This document shows positions 18,043 through 24,910 of a DNA stretch of 64,000 nt, in pieces. Below the pieces are notes generated by a model, which was not told where the DNA came from, did no database searches, and worked only from the letters and a program-made list of their open reading frames with translations. Position 1 is the stretch's first letter. Every line of letters begins with the position of its first letter. Origin of the DNA: Chloroflexota bacterium (GTDB lineage: Bacteria; Chloroflexota; Anaerolineae; Anaerolineales; VGOW01); contig JACRBQ010000117.1 in NCBI GenBank assembly GCA_016213135.1, positions 1 to 64,000 of the forward strand, given 5' to 3'. The position numbers were made by a program, and so were the translations under genes.

Positions 18043-18150
18043 GAGGTGGGAGGTTAGAGGTGGGAGGTGGGAGGTGGGAGGTCGGACGATGCTATCCCAC
18101 CTCCCACCTCCCATCTCCCATCTCCCATCTCCCATCTCCCATCTCCATCA
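18039..18150. repeat. Heptamer tandem arrays (GTGGGAG and TCCCATC types) forming a hairpin
   Basis: Sixteen 7-bp units in one unbroken phase. The first block is GTGAGAG, GTGGGAG, GTTAGAG, three GTGGGAG and GTCGGAC; after one spacer unit the second block is two TCCCACC, five TCCCATC and TCCATCA. The blocks are nearly complementary, so the RNA folds into a long stem between two convergent genes and may end transcription both ways. The first unit supplies the etfA stop, and the array ends against the stop of the small downstream gene. Confidence 0.88.
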
Positions 18151-18360
18151 CTACCCTGCCTCGCGGATTGCCTCCAACGCAATCCCCGCCGCCCGCCGCA
18201 CTTCGGCGGCATACTCCTCGTCGTCGGCCATCTTTTTCAATTGCGCCGCCACTGCGCGCGCTTCGTCGTCGGTCAGGTCGCCCCACGCGCGGCGAATCTG
18301 CCCCGGGTTTTCGGAGAGCAGCGCAGCCCACAGAGCTTCGACATCGTTGGAAGATTCCAT
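18151..18360 (-). CDS. Small helical hypothetical protein
   Basis: I do not recognise this family. The 69-residue product (from MESSNDVEALWAALL) is acidic, Ala-rich and fully helical, with regular spacing of hydrophobic residues, no signal peptide and no cysteine. It has coding-like composition and fills the gap between the heptamer array and the cytochrome gene. It could be the last gene of the minus-strand redox operon, since only 34 bases separate it from the cytochrome stop. No ribosome site is obvious. Confidence 0.55.
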   Translation of the reverse strand: MESSNDVEALWAALLSENPGQIRRAWGDLTDDEARAVAAQLKKMADDEEYAAEVRRAAGIALEAIREAG

Positions 18361-18394
18361 TCCGGGAAGTATACCCGCACGCACCGGGCGGCGC

Positions 18395-19117
18395 TCAGGG
18401 TGCGGTCAACTCCAGCGGCCCGTGGTCCGCTTCACGGTGGCAGGTCACGCACGCCGGATACACCGTCGCCCGAATGTCGAGATACTGCTGCAGCTCCGCC
18501 CCATCCACATGAACGTGCGCCCGGTGGCAATCGGTGCAGACCACTGAAGTGCTGTACAGCGTGAGTGTGCCAGAGTTGGCCGGCGAGGTGCTCGCTGAGG
18601 AGTCGCTCGCTGGAAGGGTCAACTCGCCGCCGGCCTTCCATAGCGCATAGGCTGCGGGCAGTTTGTTGTGAAAGTGATCCTCGAACCCGGCCACCAGCAG
18701 CGCGCGGGCGTGGCACTGCACGCACGCCGCATTGAGCAGTTCGGGCGCGTTCGCGCGGGCCTTTTCGATGGCCGGATCGGCGCGGCCGGTGACGAAAATA
18801 AACGCGTCGCGCGCGCCGAGGGTTAACGTGGCGAGGCGGTTGGGCGTGGTCGAGTCACCGCGGTGGCAGGCAATGCACCGGAAGCCGCCGCCGACCGCCG
18901 ACAAACCATAGTGCGCACTGGCGAGATCGGGATAGGGTTGCGAGCCGCCGGTTGCCTGCCGCGCGCGGTCGACATACGTTTGCTCGGGCGCGGTGTGGCA
19001 CGAGGCGCAAAACGCATCATGCTCCTCGGCGGCCGAGGCGCTCACGAGGAAAGCTGCGCCGAACCCGACCGCGAGCAGCGCGGCAGCGCCGAACGCTGCC
19101 AGCCGCCGTTTAGCCAT
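18395..19117 (-). CDS. Pentaheme c-type cytochrome
   Basis: About 240 residues, with an N-terminal membrane or signal segment and five CxxCH haem sites: FCASCH, RCIACH, ACVQCH, VCTDCH and ACVTCH. Extra histidines (for example HYGL, HFHN and HVHV) could be distal ligands. The protein is extracytoplasmic and should move electrons between the membrane quinone pool and a periplasmic enzyme. Its start overlaps the stop of the sulfite-oxidase-family gene by 8 bases, so they are coupled and probably act together. NapC/NirT and cytochrome c554-like families are possible relatives, but haem number and spacing do not fit tetraheme NapC exactly. Confidence 0.9.
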   Translation of the reverse strand: MAKRRLAAFGAAALLAVGFGAAFLVSASAAEEHDAFCASCHTAPEQTYVDRARQATGGSQPYPDLASAHYGLSAVGGGFRCIACHRGDSTTPNRLATLTLGARDAFIFVTGRADPAIEKARANAPELLNAACVQCHARALLVAGFEDHFHNKLPAAYALWKAGGELTLPASDSSASTSPANSGTLTLYSTSVVCTDCHRAHVHVDGAELQQYLDIRATVYPACVTCHREADHGPLELTAP

Positions 19118-20195
19118 CTGCAATTTTCATAACCACGCGATGAATGACGCTGGTGCCGTTGGGGAACGCGCCTCTCAGCACGCCCTCATCGGCTCTGGTT
19201 TGTGTGCGGCCATTGGCGTCCGTGGCGCGGGCCAGCACGGTATATCGCCCCGGCGCGGGCGGCGTCCAGTCGAGCGACCACTGCGTCCACACCTCGGCGG
19301 TGGGGCCGTGCAATAATGCGGCCTCACGCCAGTCGTCGCCGATCTTCACTTCCACTTTCACAATTTCCACATCCGCCGCATTGGCAATGCCCCAAACGGG
19401 GATGCGCTGCAATGCAAACGTCGACAGCCCCGCCGGTTGCTTGATGATGGCGTGCGTCTGCACCTGCGCCACGTCCGACCAGCCGCGCGCTTCCCAGTAG
19501 CCCTCCACGTCGCGATCCACCAACTCGATGCGAGTGATCCACTTGGGCATCTTCTGCCCGTAGCTGCCGGAAAAAAACACGCGCAGCGGAAAGCCATGCT
19601 CCGGCGTCAGCGGCTGGCCGTTCATTTCGTAAGCCACAAATGCGCCGGGATGGTTGATGTATTTGAGATCGATGCTGGTGCGGTATTCGTCGGCGGCCTC
19701 GAAGGCGGCGCGCACTGCCGAGGGCGCAAGGCCCGCCTCGTCGAACAACGGCTTGAGCGCCGCGCCTTTCCACACCGCGTTGCCGACGAGCGGCCCGCCC
19801 ACGGGGTTGCCAATGCACTCCAGCGTGCGCATTACTTCGATGGCGGGCAGCGCCTTAATGTCGCTCAGGTTGAGGGCCAGCGGCCTCTTCACCAGCCCGT
19901 CAATCGTCAGCGTCCAATCGGCGGTGGTGTGCGGGATGGTGGCGAAAAATTGCTTATACAGGCCTTTGGTTTCGGTGATGATGATTTCCGTTGGGGCGGT
20001 ACGGGGGGAGGGGGACGGGGTGCGCGTCCCCAAAGGGGATGATACGGGCGACTCGGTTGACTGTGCGGGGCGGGACACAGTGCCCGCAGGTGTGGCCGTT
20101 GCCCCGGGGGCACCCTGCGTCACGGGGGCGCAGGCAGCAGCCACCACGGCGGTAGCCGCCAACTTGAGGAATTGTCGACGCGGGTGACGAGTCAT
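19110..20195 (-). CDS. Molybdopterin-dependent oxidoreductase, sulfite oxidase family
   Basis: A 361-residue exported molybdenum enzyme. The N-terminus has a twin-arginine motif (RRQFLKLA) and a lipobox-like AAC at 20-22, then a Pro/Ser/Thr linker to about residue 68. The catalytic domain carries RTLECIGNP with the molybdenum-ligating Cys127, and the C-terminus has the immunoglobulin-like dimerisation fold (EVWTQWSLDWTPPAPGRY). Family members oxidise sulfite or reduce sulfoxides in proteins (MsrP type). Which reaction happens here is unknown, but the coupled pentaheme cytochrome is the natural redox partner. The gene starts 10 bases after the selenoprotein gene. Confidence 0.9.
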   Translation of the reverse strand: MTRHPRRQFLKLAATAVVAAACAPVTQGAPGATATPAGTVSRPAQSTESPVSSPLGTRTPSPSPRTAPTEIIITETKGLYKQFFATIPHTTADWTLTIDGLVKRPLALNLSDIKALPAIEVMRTLECIGNPVGGPLVGNAVWKGAALKPLFDEAGLAPSAVRAAFEAADEYRTSIDLKYINHPGAFVAYEMNGQPLTPEHGFPLRVFFSGSYGQKMPKWITRIELVDRDVEGYWEARGWSDVAQVQTHAIIKQPAGLSTFALQRIPVWGIANAADVEIVKVEVKIGDDWREAALLHGPTAEVWTQWSLDWTPPAPGRYTVLARATDANGRTQTRADEGVLRGAFPNGTSVIHRVVMKIADG

Positions 20196-20205
20196 CCCTT
20201 TGCCA

Positions 20206-20748
20206 TTATGGGCCAGGCTCGGTCAGCAGGGCTTTGATGGCGGCCTCGGTTTCATCATAACGGCCTTCGCCGATGTGTTGCAGGCGGATGTTGCCCTGCT
20301 TATCAATGAGCATCAAAGTGGGCCAGTAGCGCACGCCATAAGCCGACCAGTTGATTCCCCGGTTGTCTTGCACCACCGCATAGGGCACGTCCAGCCGGGC
20401 CACGGCGTCCTTGAGGTTGTTCAGGTCGGCTTCGTAATCGAATTCGGGATAGTGATTGCCGATGACGACCAGCCCTTGCGGGTCGTAGGTCTGGTTCCAT
20501 CCCCTCACCGAGGGGATCACGTGTTGGCAATTAATTCAGCCGAAGGTCCAAAAGTCGATGAGCACCACTTTGCCGCGCAGGTCTTTGAGCCGCAAGGGCG
20601 CGGAGGTGTTGAGCCACACGTCGCCCGCCAGCTCGGGGGCGGGGCCAAGGTTGGCAAGGCGCGCAGCGCCGGGCGCGCCCGTGGTTGGCGCGGCGGCGCA
20701 CGCGGCCAGGGTGAGGGCAAACAACGATAGAGGGTAGAGGATTTTCAT
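20206..20748 (-). CDS. Thioredoxin-like lipoprotein with selenocysteine (U-I-N-C)
   Basis: Read through the in-frame TGA at 20536-20538, this is a single 180-residue protein. It has a signal peptide with lipobox LAAC (Cys17), then a TlpA/DipZ-type thioredoxin fold: [16 protein letters not shown], the redox motif at 71-74, [10 protein letters not shown], and the cis-Pro region [16 protein letters not shown] followed by GEGRYDETE. Relatives have C-I-N-C at the active site; here position 71 is the TGA and Cys74 remains, so I read selenocysteine. Both halves are in the same frame, similarity continues on both sides, and a SECIS hairpin follows. A good AAAGGA site precedes the ATG. It lies 10 bases after the sensor kinase and 10 bases before the molybdenum enzyme. 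A role in haem-cysteine reduction or in keeping periplasmic thiols reduced is inferred. A nonsense mutation is the alternative. Confidence 0.88.
20499..20517 (-). promoter_or_regulatory. SECIS element (bacterial type)
   Basis: In the mRNA, AUCCCCUC and GAGGGGAU form a perfect 8-bp stem capped by the 3-base loop GGU. The stem starts 18 bases after the UGA, and the loop begins at base 27. Known bacterial SECIS elements place the apical loop about 16-37 bases after UGA and need a G at the start of the loop, so this hairpin fits. It lies inside the coding sequence, which reads VIPSVRG through it. Confidence 0.85.
20536..20538 (-). other. In-frame UGA read as selenocysteine
   Basis: Codon 71 of the thioredoxin-like gene. 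The local reading is FWTFG-U-INCQH. It replaces the first cysteine of the CxxC motif. Confidence 0.85.
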
Positions 20749-20758
20749 TCACGTCCTT

Positions 20759-22021
20759 TCAAACGGGCGCTTCTGCACTGCCGCCGGTTTTGGGCAGTGA
20801 CACATGGAACTTCGCGCCGCCGCCGGGCTTGCTCTCGGCCCAAATGCGCCCGCCGTGGGCTTCCACAATGCCTTTGGCAATCGTCAAGCCCAGCCCCGCG
20901 CCGCTGAAGCCATCGCGCTGGCGGCTCTTTTCGCCGCGATAGAAGCGGTCGAAGATGTGCGGCAAGTCGTCGGGATCGATGCCCGGGCCGCTGTCGGCGA
21001 TGACGATGTGCACCGAACCGTTTTGGGTAGCGGCGCTTAACCGGATTTGGCCGCCCGGCGGGGTGTGGCGCACGGCGTTTTCGAGCATGTTCGCCAGCAC
21101 GCGGCTGATCTTGTCGGGGGCCATCCACACCGGGTCAACGTCGGCGGCCACCGCGCCGTTCAGCAGCACGCCGCGCTCGCGGGCGCGCGCCGTGAAGGTT
21201 TCCAGCGTGTCAGAGACGAGGTCGGACAGGGAGGAGGCTCCGCATTGCAGCACCAAATGTCCGGTATCGATCTGCGCCAACTCGAAAAGGTTGTCGATGA
21301 GGGCGCTCATGCGCGCGATTTCGTTTTGGCTCTGGCGCAAATAGCGGCCCACGGTTTCCGGGTCGGCTACCACGCCGTCGGCCAGCGCGTCGAGCATGGC
21401 GCGGAGCGAGGCCAGGGGTGTGCGCAGGTCGTGCGAGGCCCACGCCACGAGGTCGCGCCGGGCGGCGTCGAGGGCGCGGGTTTCCGCGTCCACACGCGCC
21501 AGCCGCGCGGTCATGACGTTGAAGCCCCGCGCCAGTTGGGCCACCTCATCCTGCCCCGGGGCGGCCACTTGCACCGAGAAGTTCCCCTGCGCCACTTGCT
21601 CGGCGCCGCGCACGAGGTCGCGCAGGGTTTGGGTGATGGAGCCGGAGAGGAAGTAGCCGAACGAAATAGAGATGCCCCCGGCAAACAGCAGCAACAGGCT
21701 GGCCAGCGCCAGGTCGTGAGCGTTGATGAACATGAGCCGCGCGGTGATCCACACATTGAGCAGGGTGAGCGCGGCAGCAAGGGCATAGCCCAGCGTGAGT
21801 GTGTGGCTGAGCCGGGGCAGCTTGCGCCACCAGCCGAGCCGGTGCGAGAAGAAGCCGAGCAGGGCCGATGCGCCGCCCGTGATGCCGAACAACAGCGCCA
21901 GCTGCAGCAGGTCGTCCAGCGGCGGGCGCATCATGGCAATGGCCAGCGCCAACGCCAGTGATACGGCGGCTACGATTCCGAGGAGAAACTTGCCGAGACG
22001 GGAGCGCAGATGAATGCTCAA
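20759..22021 (-). CDS. Sensor histidine kinase (HAMP-HisKA-HATPase)
   Basis: A 420-residue membrane kinase with about four transmembrane helices (12-130), a HAMP segment (130-185), the phospho-acceptor box WASHDLRTPL (His197), and an ATPase domain with NMLENAVRHTPPGG, IADSGPGID, FDRFYRGEKS and GAGLGLTIAKGIVEAHGG. No large periplasmic sensor domain exists, so the membrane region itself probably senses. The predicted start is a TTG at 22021 inside a heptamer array, which is odd; the true start may lie slightly downstream. It follows its response regulator with a MITE between them, and precedes the selenoprotein by 10 bases, so the two-component pair probably controls the redox operon. Confidence 0.9.
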   Translation of the reverse strand: MSIHLRSRLGKFLLGIVAAVSLALALAIAMMRPPLDDLLQLALLFGITGGASALLGFFSHRLGWWRKLPRLSHTLTLGYALAAALTLLNVWITARLMFINAHDLALASLLLLFAGGISISFGYFLSGSITQTLRDLVRGAEQVAQGNFSVQVAAPGQDEVAQLARGFNVMTARLARVDAETRALDAARRDLVAWASHDLRTPLASLRAMLDALADGVVADPETVGRYLRQSQNEIARMSALIDNLFELAQIDTGHLVLQCGASSLSDLVSDTLETFTARARERGVLLNGAVAADVDPVWMAPDKISRVLANMLENAVRHTPPGGQIRLSAATQNGSVHIVIADSGPGIDPDDLPHIFDRFYRGEKSRQRDGFSGAGLGLTIAKGIVEAHGGRIWAESKPGGGAKFHVSLPKTGGSAEAPV

Positions 22022-22214
22022 TGCTCAATGCTCAATTCACAAGGCACAAGGCACAACTAACCACCGACCACTAGTAGTCCGCCAATGTTAGAACGCTATG
22101 TAGCTTAGCCCCTTGTGCGCGTGCGCCGCCCACAAGGGGCTAGGCTACGACTATGCGATCCAAATTTGGTGAACTACTAGCCACTATCCACTGCCCACTA
22201 ACCACCGCCCACTG
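22012..22214. repeat. Heptamer array split by a MITE
   Basis: The left part (22012-22073) reads GAATGCT, CAATGCT twice, CAATTCA, CAAGGCA twice, CAACTAA, CCACCGA and CCACTA. The right part (22178-22214) reads TAG, CCACTAT, CCACTGC, CCACTAA, CCACCGC and CCACTGC. Joining them after removing the 108-bp element with one TA gives a continuous 7-bp phase of 14 units. The array lies between the response regulator and kinase genes and covers the kinase start. Confidence 0.9.
22072..22179 (+). mobile_element. MITE-like element, copy A (108 bp)
   Basis: Bounded by TAGTAGTCCGCCAA and the complement of TAGTAGTTCACCAA, an imperfect terminal inverted repeat. Inside, GTAGCTTAGCCCCTTGTG (22100-22117) pairs with 22131-22148 with one wobble. 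No coding capacity. Copy B at 45994-46101 is the same length, in reverse orientation, with 3 differences. The outermost TA is the target duplication, the pattern of IS630/Tc1-mariner-type elements, so it would need a transposase supplied from elsewhere. Confidence 0.88.
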
Positions 22215-22899
22215 CAAACTTGTAGCCCACGCCCCACACGGTGAGGAGGTGCAGCGGTTGCGAGGGGTCGCGCTCGATTTTCTCACGCAGGCGGCGGATG
22301 GTGACTGTGACGGTGGACGGGTCGCCGTAGTATCCGTAGCCCCAAACCTGATCCAGCAATTGGGCGCGGGTGAAAACCTGGTTGGGGTGGCGGGCAAACA
22401 GCCACAACAGGTCAAACTCTTTGGCCGTGAGAGCCACCTCCTTGCCGTGGACCATGACCACCCGCGAGCCTGGGTCGAGTTGCAGATCATCGAGGACCAG
22501 CGTTTGCCGGGGCAGGGCGCTCGGCGGCGGGGCGCGGCGCAGAACGGCGCGGATGCGCGACATCAGTTCCTGCGGGCTGAACGGCTTGGCGAGGTAGTCG
22601 TCCGCGCCGGTGTCGAGGCCGTGAATGCGGTCGGCGGTGCTGCCTTTGGCGGTGAGCATGACGATGGGGACCTGGCTGCCGCGCTCGCGCAGTTGGCGCG
22701 TGAGGGCCAGGCCGTCCACGCCGGGCAACATCAAATCCAGCACAATGAGATCGGGCTTCTCACGGGAAGCGATCTCCAATGCCGTGCGGCCGGTGGCGGC
22801 CTCCACCACCGTGTACCCGTCGCGTTCGAGATAGCGGCGGATGACTTCGCGGATAGTGGATTCGTCGTCCACGACCAATATGGTTTGGGAGGTGTCCAT
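22198..22899 (-). CDS. OmpR-family response regulator
   Basis: A 233-residue regulator. The receiver domain (1-120) has DDE at 11-13, phospho-acceptor Asp55 in LIVLDLMLPG, the switch Thr in VMLTAKG and Lys in DDYLAKPF. The C-terminal winged helix has LTAKEFDLLWLFARHPNQVF and the recognition region VTVTIRRLREKIE. It should bind DNA after phosphorylation by the kinase encoded just downstream. The pair heads the minus-strand run that continues into the selenoprotein, molybdenum enzyme and cytochrome genes, so those are likely targets. The MITE between regulator and kinase may reduce read-through. Confidence 0.95.
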   Translation of the reverse strand: MDTSQTILVVDDESTIREVIRRYLERDGYTVVEAATGRTALEIASREKPDLIVLDLMLPGVDGLALTRQLRERGSQVPIVMLTAKGSTADRIHGLDTGADDYLAKPFSPQELMSRIRAVLRRAPPPSALPRQTLVLDDLQLDPGSRVVMVHGKEVALTAKEFDLLWLFARHPNQVFTRAQLLDQVWGYGYYGDPSTVTVTIRRLREKIERDPSQPLHLLTVWGVGYKFAVGGG

Positions 22900-22955
22900 C
22901 GCTGGAGAGAATAGACGAAATTTATTACGCCCGGCTTACAGGGCGGGGGGAGGTG

Positions 22956-23537
22956 TCAGCGCGCGGTTGTGGTCAGCCGCTCAAGGTCGGCGACGACGCG
23001 CTCCAATTCGTCCACCAGCCGCGCCGGGCCGGCCCCGGCTTCGCGGAAGGCGGTTACGATGGCGCGGTAATACCAAAGCGTCCCCTCTCTGCCGCCGTGG
23101 AAGCGTTCCCAAAGCGAGTCGCCCATCTGCCGGTAGTCGAGCAAAATGGCGCGGGCGTTGTGCAGCTTGTCTGCCGCCGAAACGAGTTGCACGGAGGGGG
23201 AGGCAGTGCGGATGTGGGCAATGTAGGCTTCCTTGCGCGCGCGCCACGGCGGCTTGGGGGTGGCGTCGGTGTCGGTGCAGCCGTCTACAATGGCGGCCAC
23301 ATTGTCGCCAAAGCGCCGGCGGATTTCGTCGCGCACTACCGGTCCACCCTGATCCTCCACCGCATCGTGCAACAGCGCGGCAATGGCCTCATCTTCCTCG
23401 GCGGCGTGTTCCAGCACCAGGCTCGTCACTCCCAACAAGTGCGAGATGTAGGGCACCGACGTTTCTTTGCGCAACTGGCTGGAGTGCAGTTGGGTGGCAA
23501 AGCTCAGCGCGTCTTCGAAGCGGCGCGTCAGCGACAT
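22956..23537 (-). CDS. HD-domain hydrolase, SpoT/Mesh1-like
   Basis: 193 residues, almost entirely one HD domain of the RelA/SpoT hydrolase type. Conserved elements include YISHLLGV, AIAALLHDAVED (the HD pair) and SAADKLHNARAIL, with the KLHNxR motif expected in ppGpp hydrolases and Mesh1-like enzymes. There is no synthetase domain, so it would be a stand-alone small alarmone hydrolase, or act on another nucleotide. It sits 12 bases after the CpXC protein gene on the same strand. The assignment to (p)ppGpp is from motif likeness only. Confidence 0.82.
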   Translation of the reverse strand: MSLTRRFEDALSFATQLHSSQLRKETSVPYISHLLGVTSLVLEHAAEEDEAIAALLHDAVEDQGGPVVRDEIRRRFGDNVAAIVDGCTDTDATPKPPWRARKEAYIAHIRTASPSVQLVSAADKLHNARAILLDYRQMGDSLWERFHGGREGTLWYYRAIVTAFREAGAGPARLVDELERVVADLERLTTTAR

Positions 23538-23549
23538 CGCGCTACCCCC

Positions 23550-24899
23550 TCACCGCCATTTGGCCATCATGGCCTCGCGTTCGGCCACGACGCGGATTTT
23601 TCCTAACCGGTCGGCCACTTCTTTGCGGTCGGAAGCCTGCAATTCGGCCTCGACCTCCTTCATGGCAGCGACGACTTGCGGCGTGATCTCGGCGGCGCGG
23701 TTCTTGGCCGCAGCGAGGGAGTCTTCCTCCGTGTCGAACGATAGCAGCTCGTTGATGAGCTTGATCTCCGGCGGGGCCGCCTCGCGGATGACGGCCAGAA
23801 TGGCGTCGCCGATTTCCTGCAGGCGCTCGGCCACGTCTTTGCGCCCGGCCTTCAGCGCGGCGTCGTAGTTCTGGCTCAGGATGGCCATGAAGGCGTTGTC
23901 GATGGCCTGTATGTTTTCGGTAATGGCCTGCCTGAGGTCGGGCGCTTCCAGCAAACGGCGCAGCACCGAGGTCGCCTGTTGCCCCTGCGCCTGGGCCACT
24001 TGATCCACCTGGCCCACCGTGCCCAGAATCTCCTCGCGCAGTTTTTGCAGCCGCGCGCGCTCGGCATCGGGGGCCTGGTTAATCAACCCGGTCAGCTTCA
24101 TGAAAAAGTTGTAATCCACGAGCGGGCGCGCCAGGGTCACCAGCGCCACGGCCCGGTCGGTCGTGTCGGCTTTGATCACCATATCGAAAAACAGTTCAGG
24201 TGTGAGCTTGTCGCCCAGCGCGCTCAGTTCGTTGGCCACGGTTTCAAAGAGCGCGGCTTGCTGCCCGGATTGCTCTCCCAGCGAGGAGTTTTCGACGACC
24301 TTGTTGCGAATGGCCAGCATCTTCTCCGCCCCGGCGCGGTCGCCCGCCTCGGCGGCGGCCTGAATGGCGGCGGTGAACAGATCGAAAAACGTGTAATCGA
24401 GTTCGGCGTCGTGCTGCTTCACCAGCGCCAAAAGGGCCTCTTCACCGGGGGCGCTGAGGAATTGTTCGATGAGTCCGACCTTGGCCCGTTGGGCTTCCAG
24501 CATTTCTTTTGTGATGCCGTCGGCTTCCAGCACGCGGTCGATCATGCCCTGCAAAGTGAGAGCGGCGGCGGGGCGGAGCAGGTAGCCCTTCATCTGCTCC
24601 GGTGGCATGCCCTTCACCAGGGCTTTGGTCAGCGCGCCCAACATGCGCTCCTGCTCGGGCAAGGGCAGGCCCAATTCCATGGGAACAAAGGTCATCAGCA
24701 ATTCCTTCGCCGGGTCGTGGTACACGACGGGCGTGGCTACGGCGAATTGAAAGTGGCAGCGCGGGCAGGTGAGCACGTTAGACCGCCCGCGCAGAAACCG
24801 GCCCTTGGCGGCGGGGTCGCGCCCCACGTCGAAGATTTGCTCAATCTGCGCGGGAAACGTCGTATTGCATTGCGGACAATTGACCGGGGTATTGAACAT
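23550..24899 (-). CDS. CpXC zinc-binding domain protein with long helical region
   Basis: A 449-residue cytosolic protein. The N-terminus holds a CpXC-type zinc domain with CPQCNTTFP (Cys8, Cys11) and TCPRCHFQF about 35 residues later. From about residue 80 to the end it is helical and rich in Ala, Glu and Leu, with coiled-coil-like stretches near 290-449. No catalytic motif is visible and the function is not known. It starts at an ATG preceded by GGAG and lies between an HD hydrolase and a sensor kinase, with which it is likely co-transcribed. Confidence 0.8.
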   Translation of the reverse strand: MFNTPVNCPQCNTTFPAQIEQIFDVGRDPAAKGRFLRGRSNVLTCPRCHFQFAVATPVVYHDPAKELLMTFVPMELGLPLPEQERMLGALTKALVKGMPPEQMKGYLLRPAAALTLQGMIDRVLEADGITKEMLEAQRAKVGLIEQFLSAPGEEALLALVKQHDAELDYTFFDLFTAAIQAAAEAGDRAGAEKMLAIRNKVVENSSLGEQSGQQAALFETVANELSALGDKLTPELFFDMVIKADTTDRAVALVTLARPLVDYNFFMKLTGLINQAPDAERARLQKLREEILGTVGQVDQVAQAQGQQATSVLRRLLEAPDLRQAITENIQAIDNAFMAILSQNYDAALKAGRKDVAERLQEIGDAILAVIREAAPPEIKLINELLSFDTEEDSLAAAKNRAAEITPQVVAAMKEVEAELQASDRKEVADRLGKIRVVAEREAMMAKWR

Positions 24900-24910
24900 G
24901 AGACTCCTGA

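Noticed and set aside
20206-20748. Frameshifted or dead thioredoxin gene
   Set aside because: Both halves are in one frame, the only defect is UGA at the catalytic Cys, and a SECIS hairpin follows.
22072-22179. Structured regulatory RNA of the two-component operon
   Set aside because: The second copy at 45994-46101, TA duplication and terminal repeats show a mobile element.
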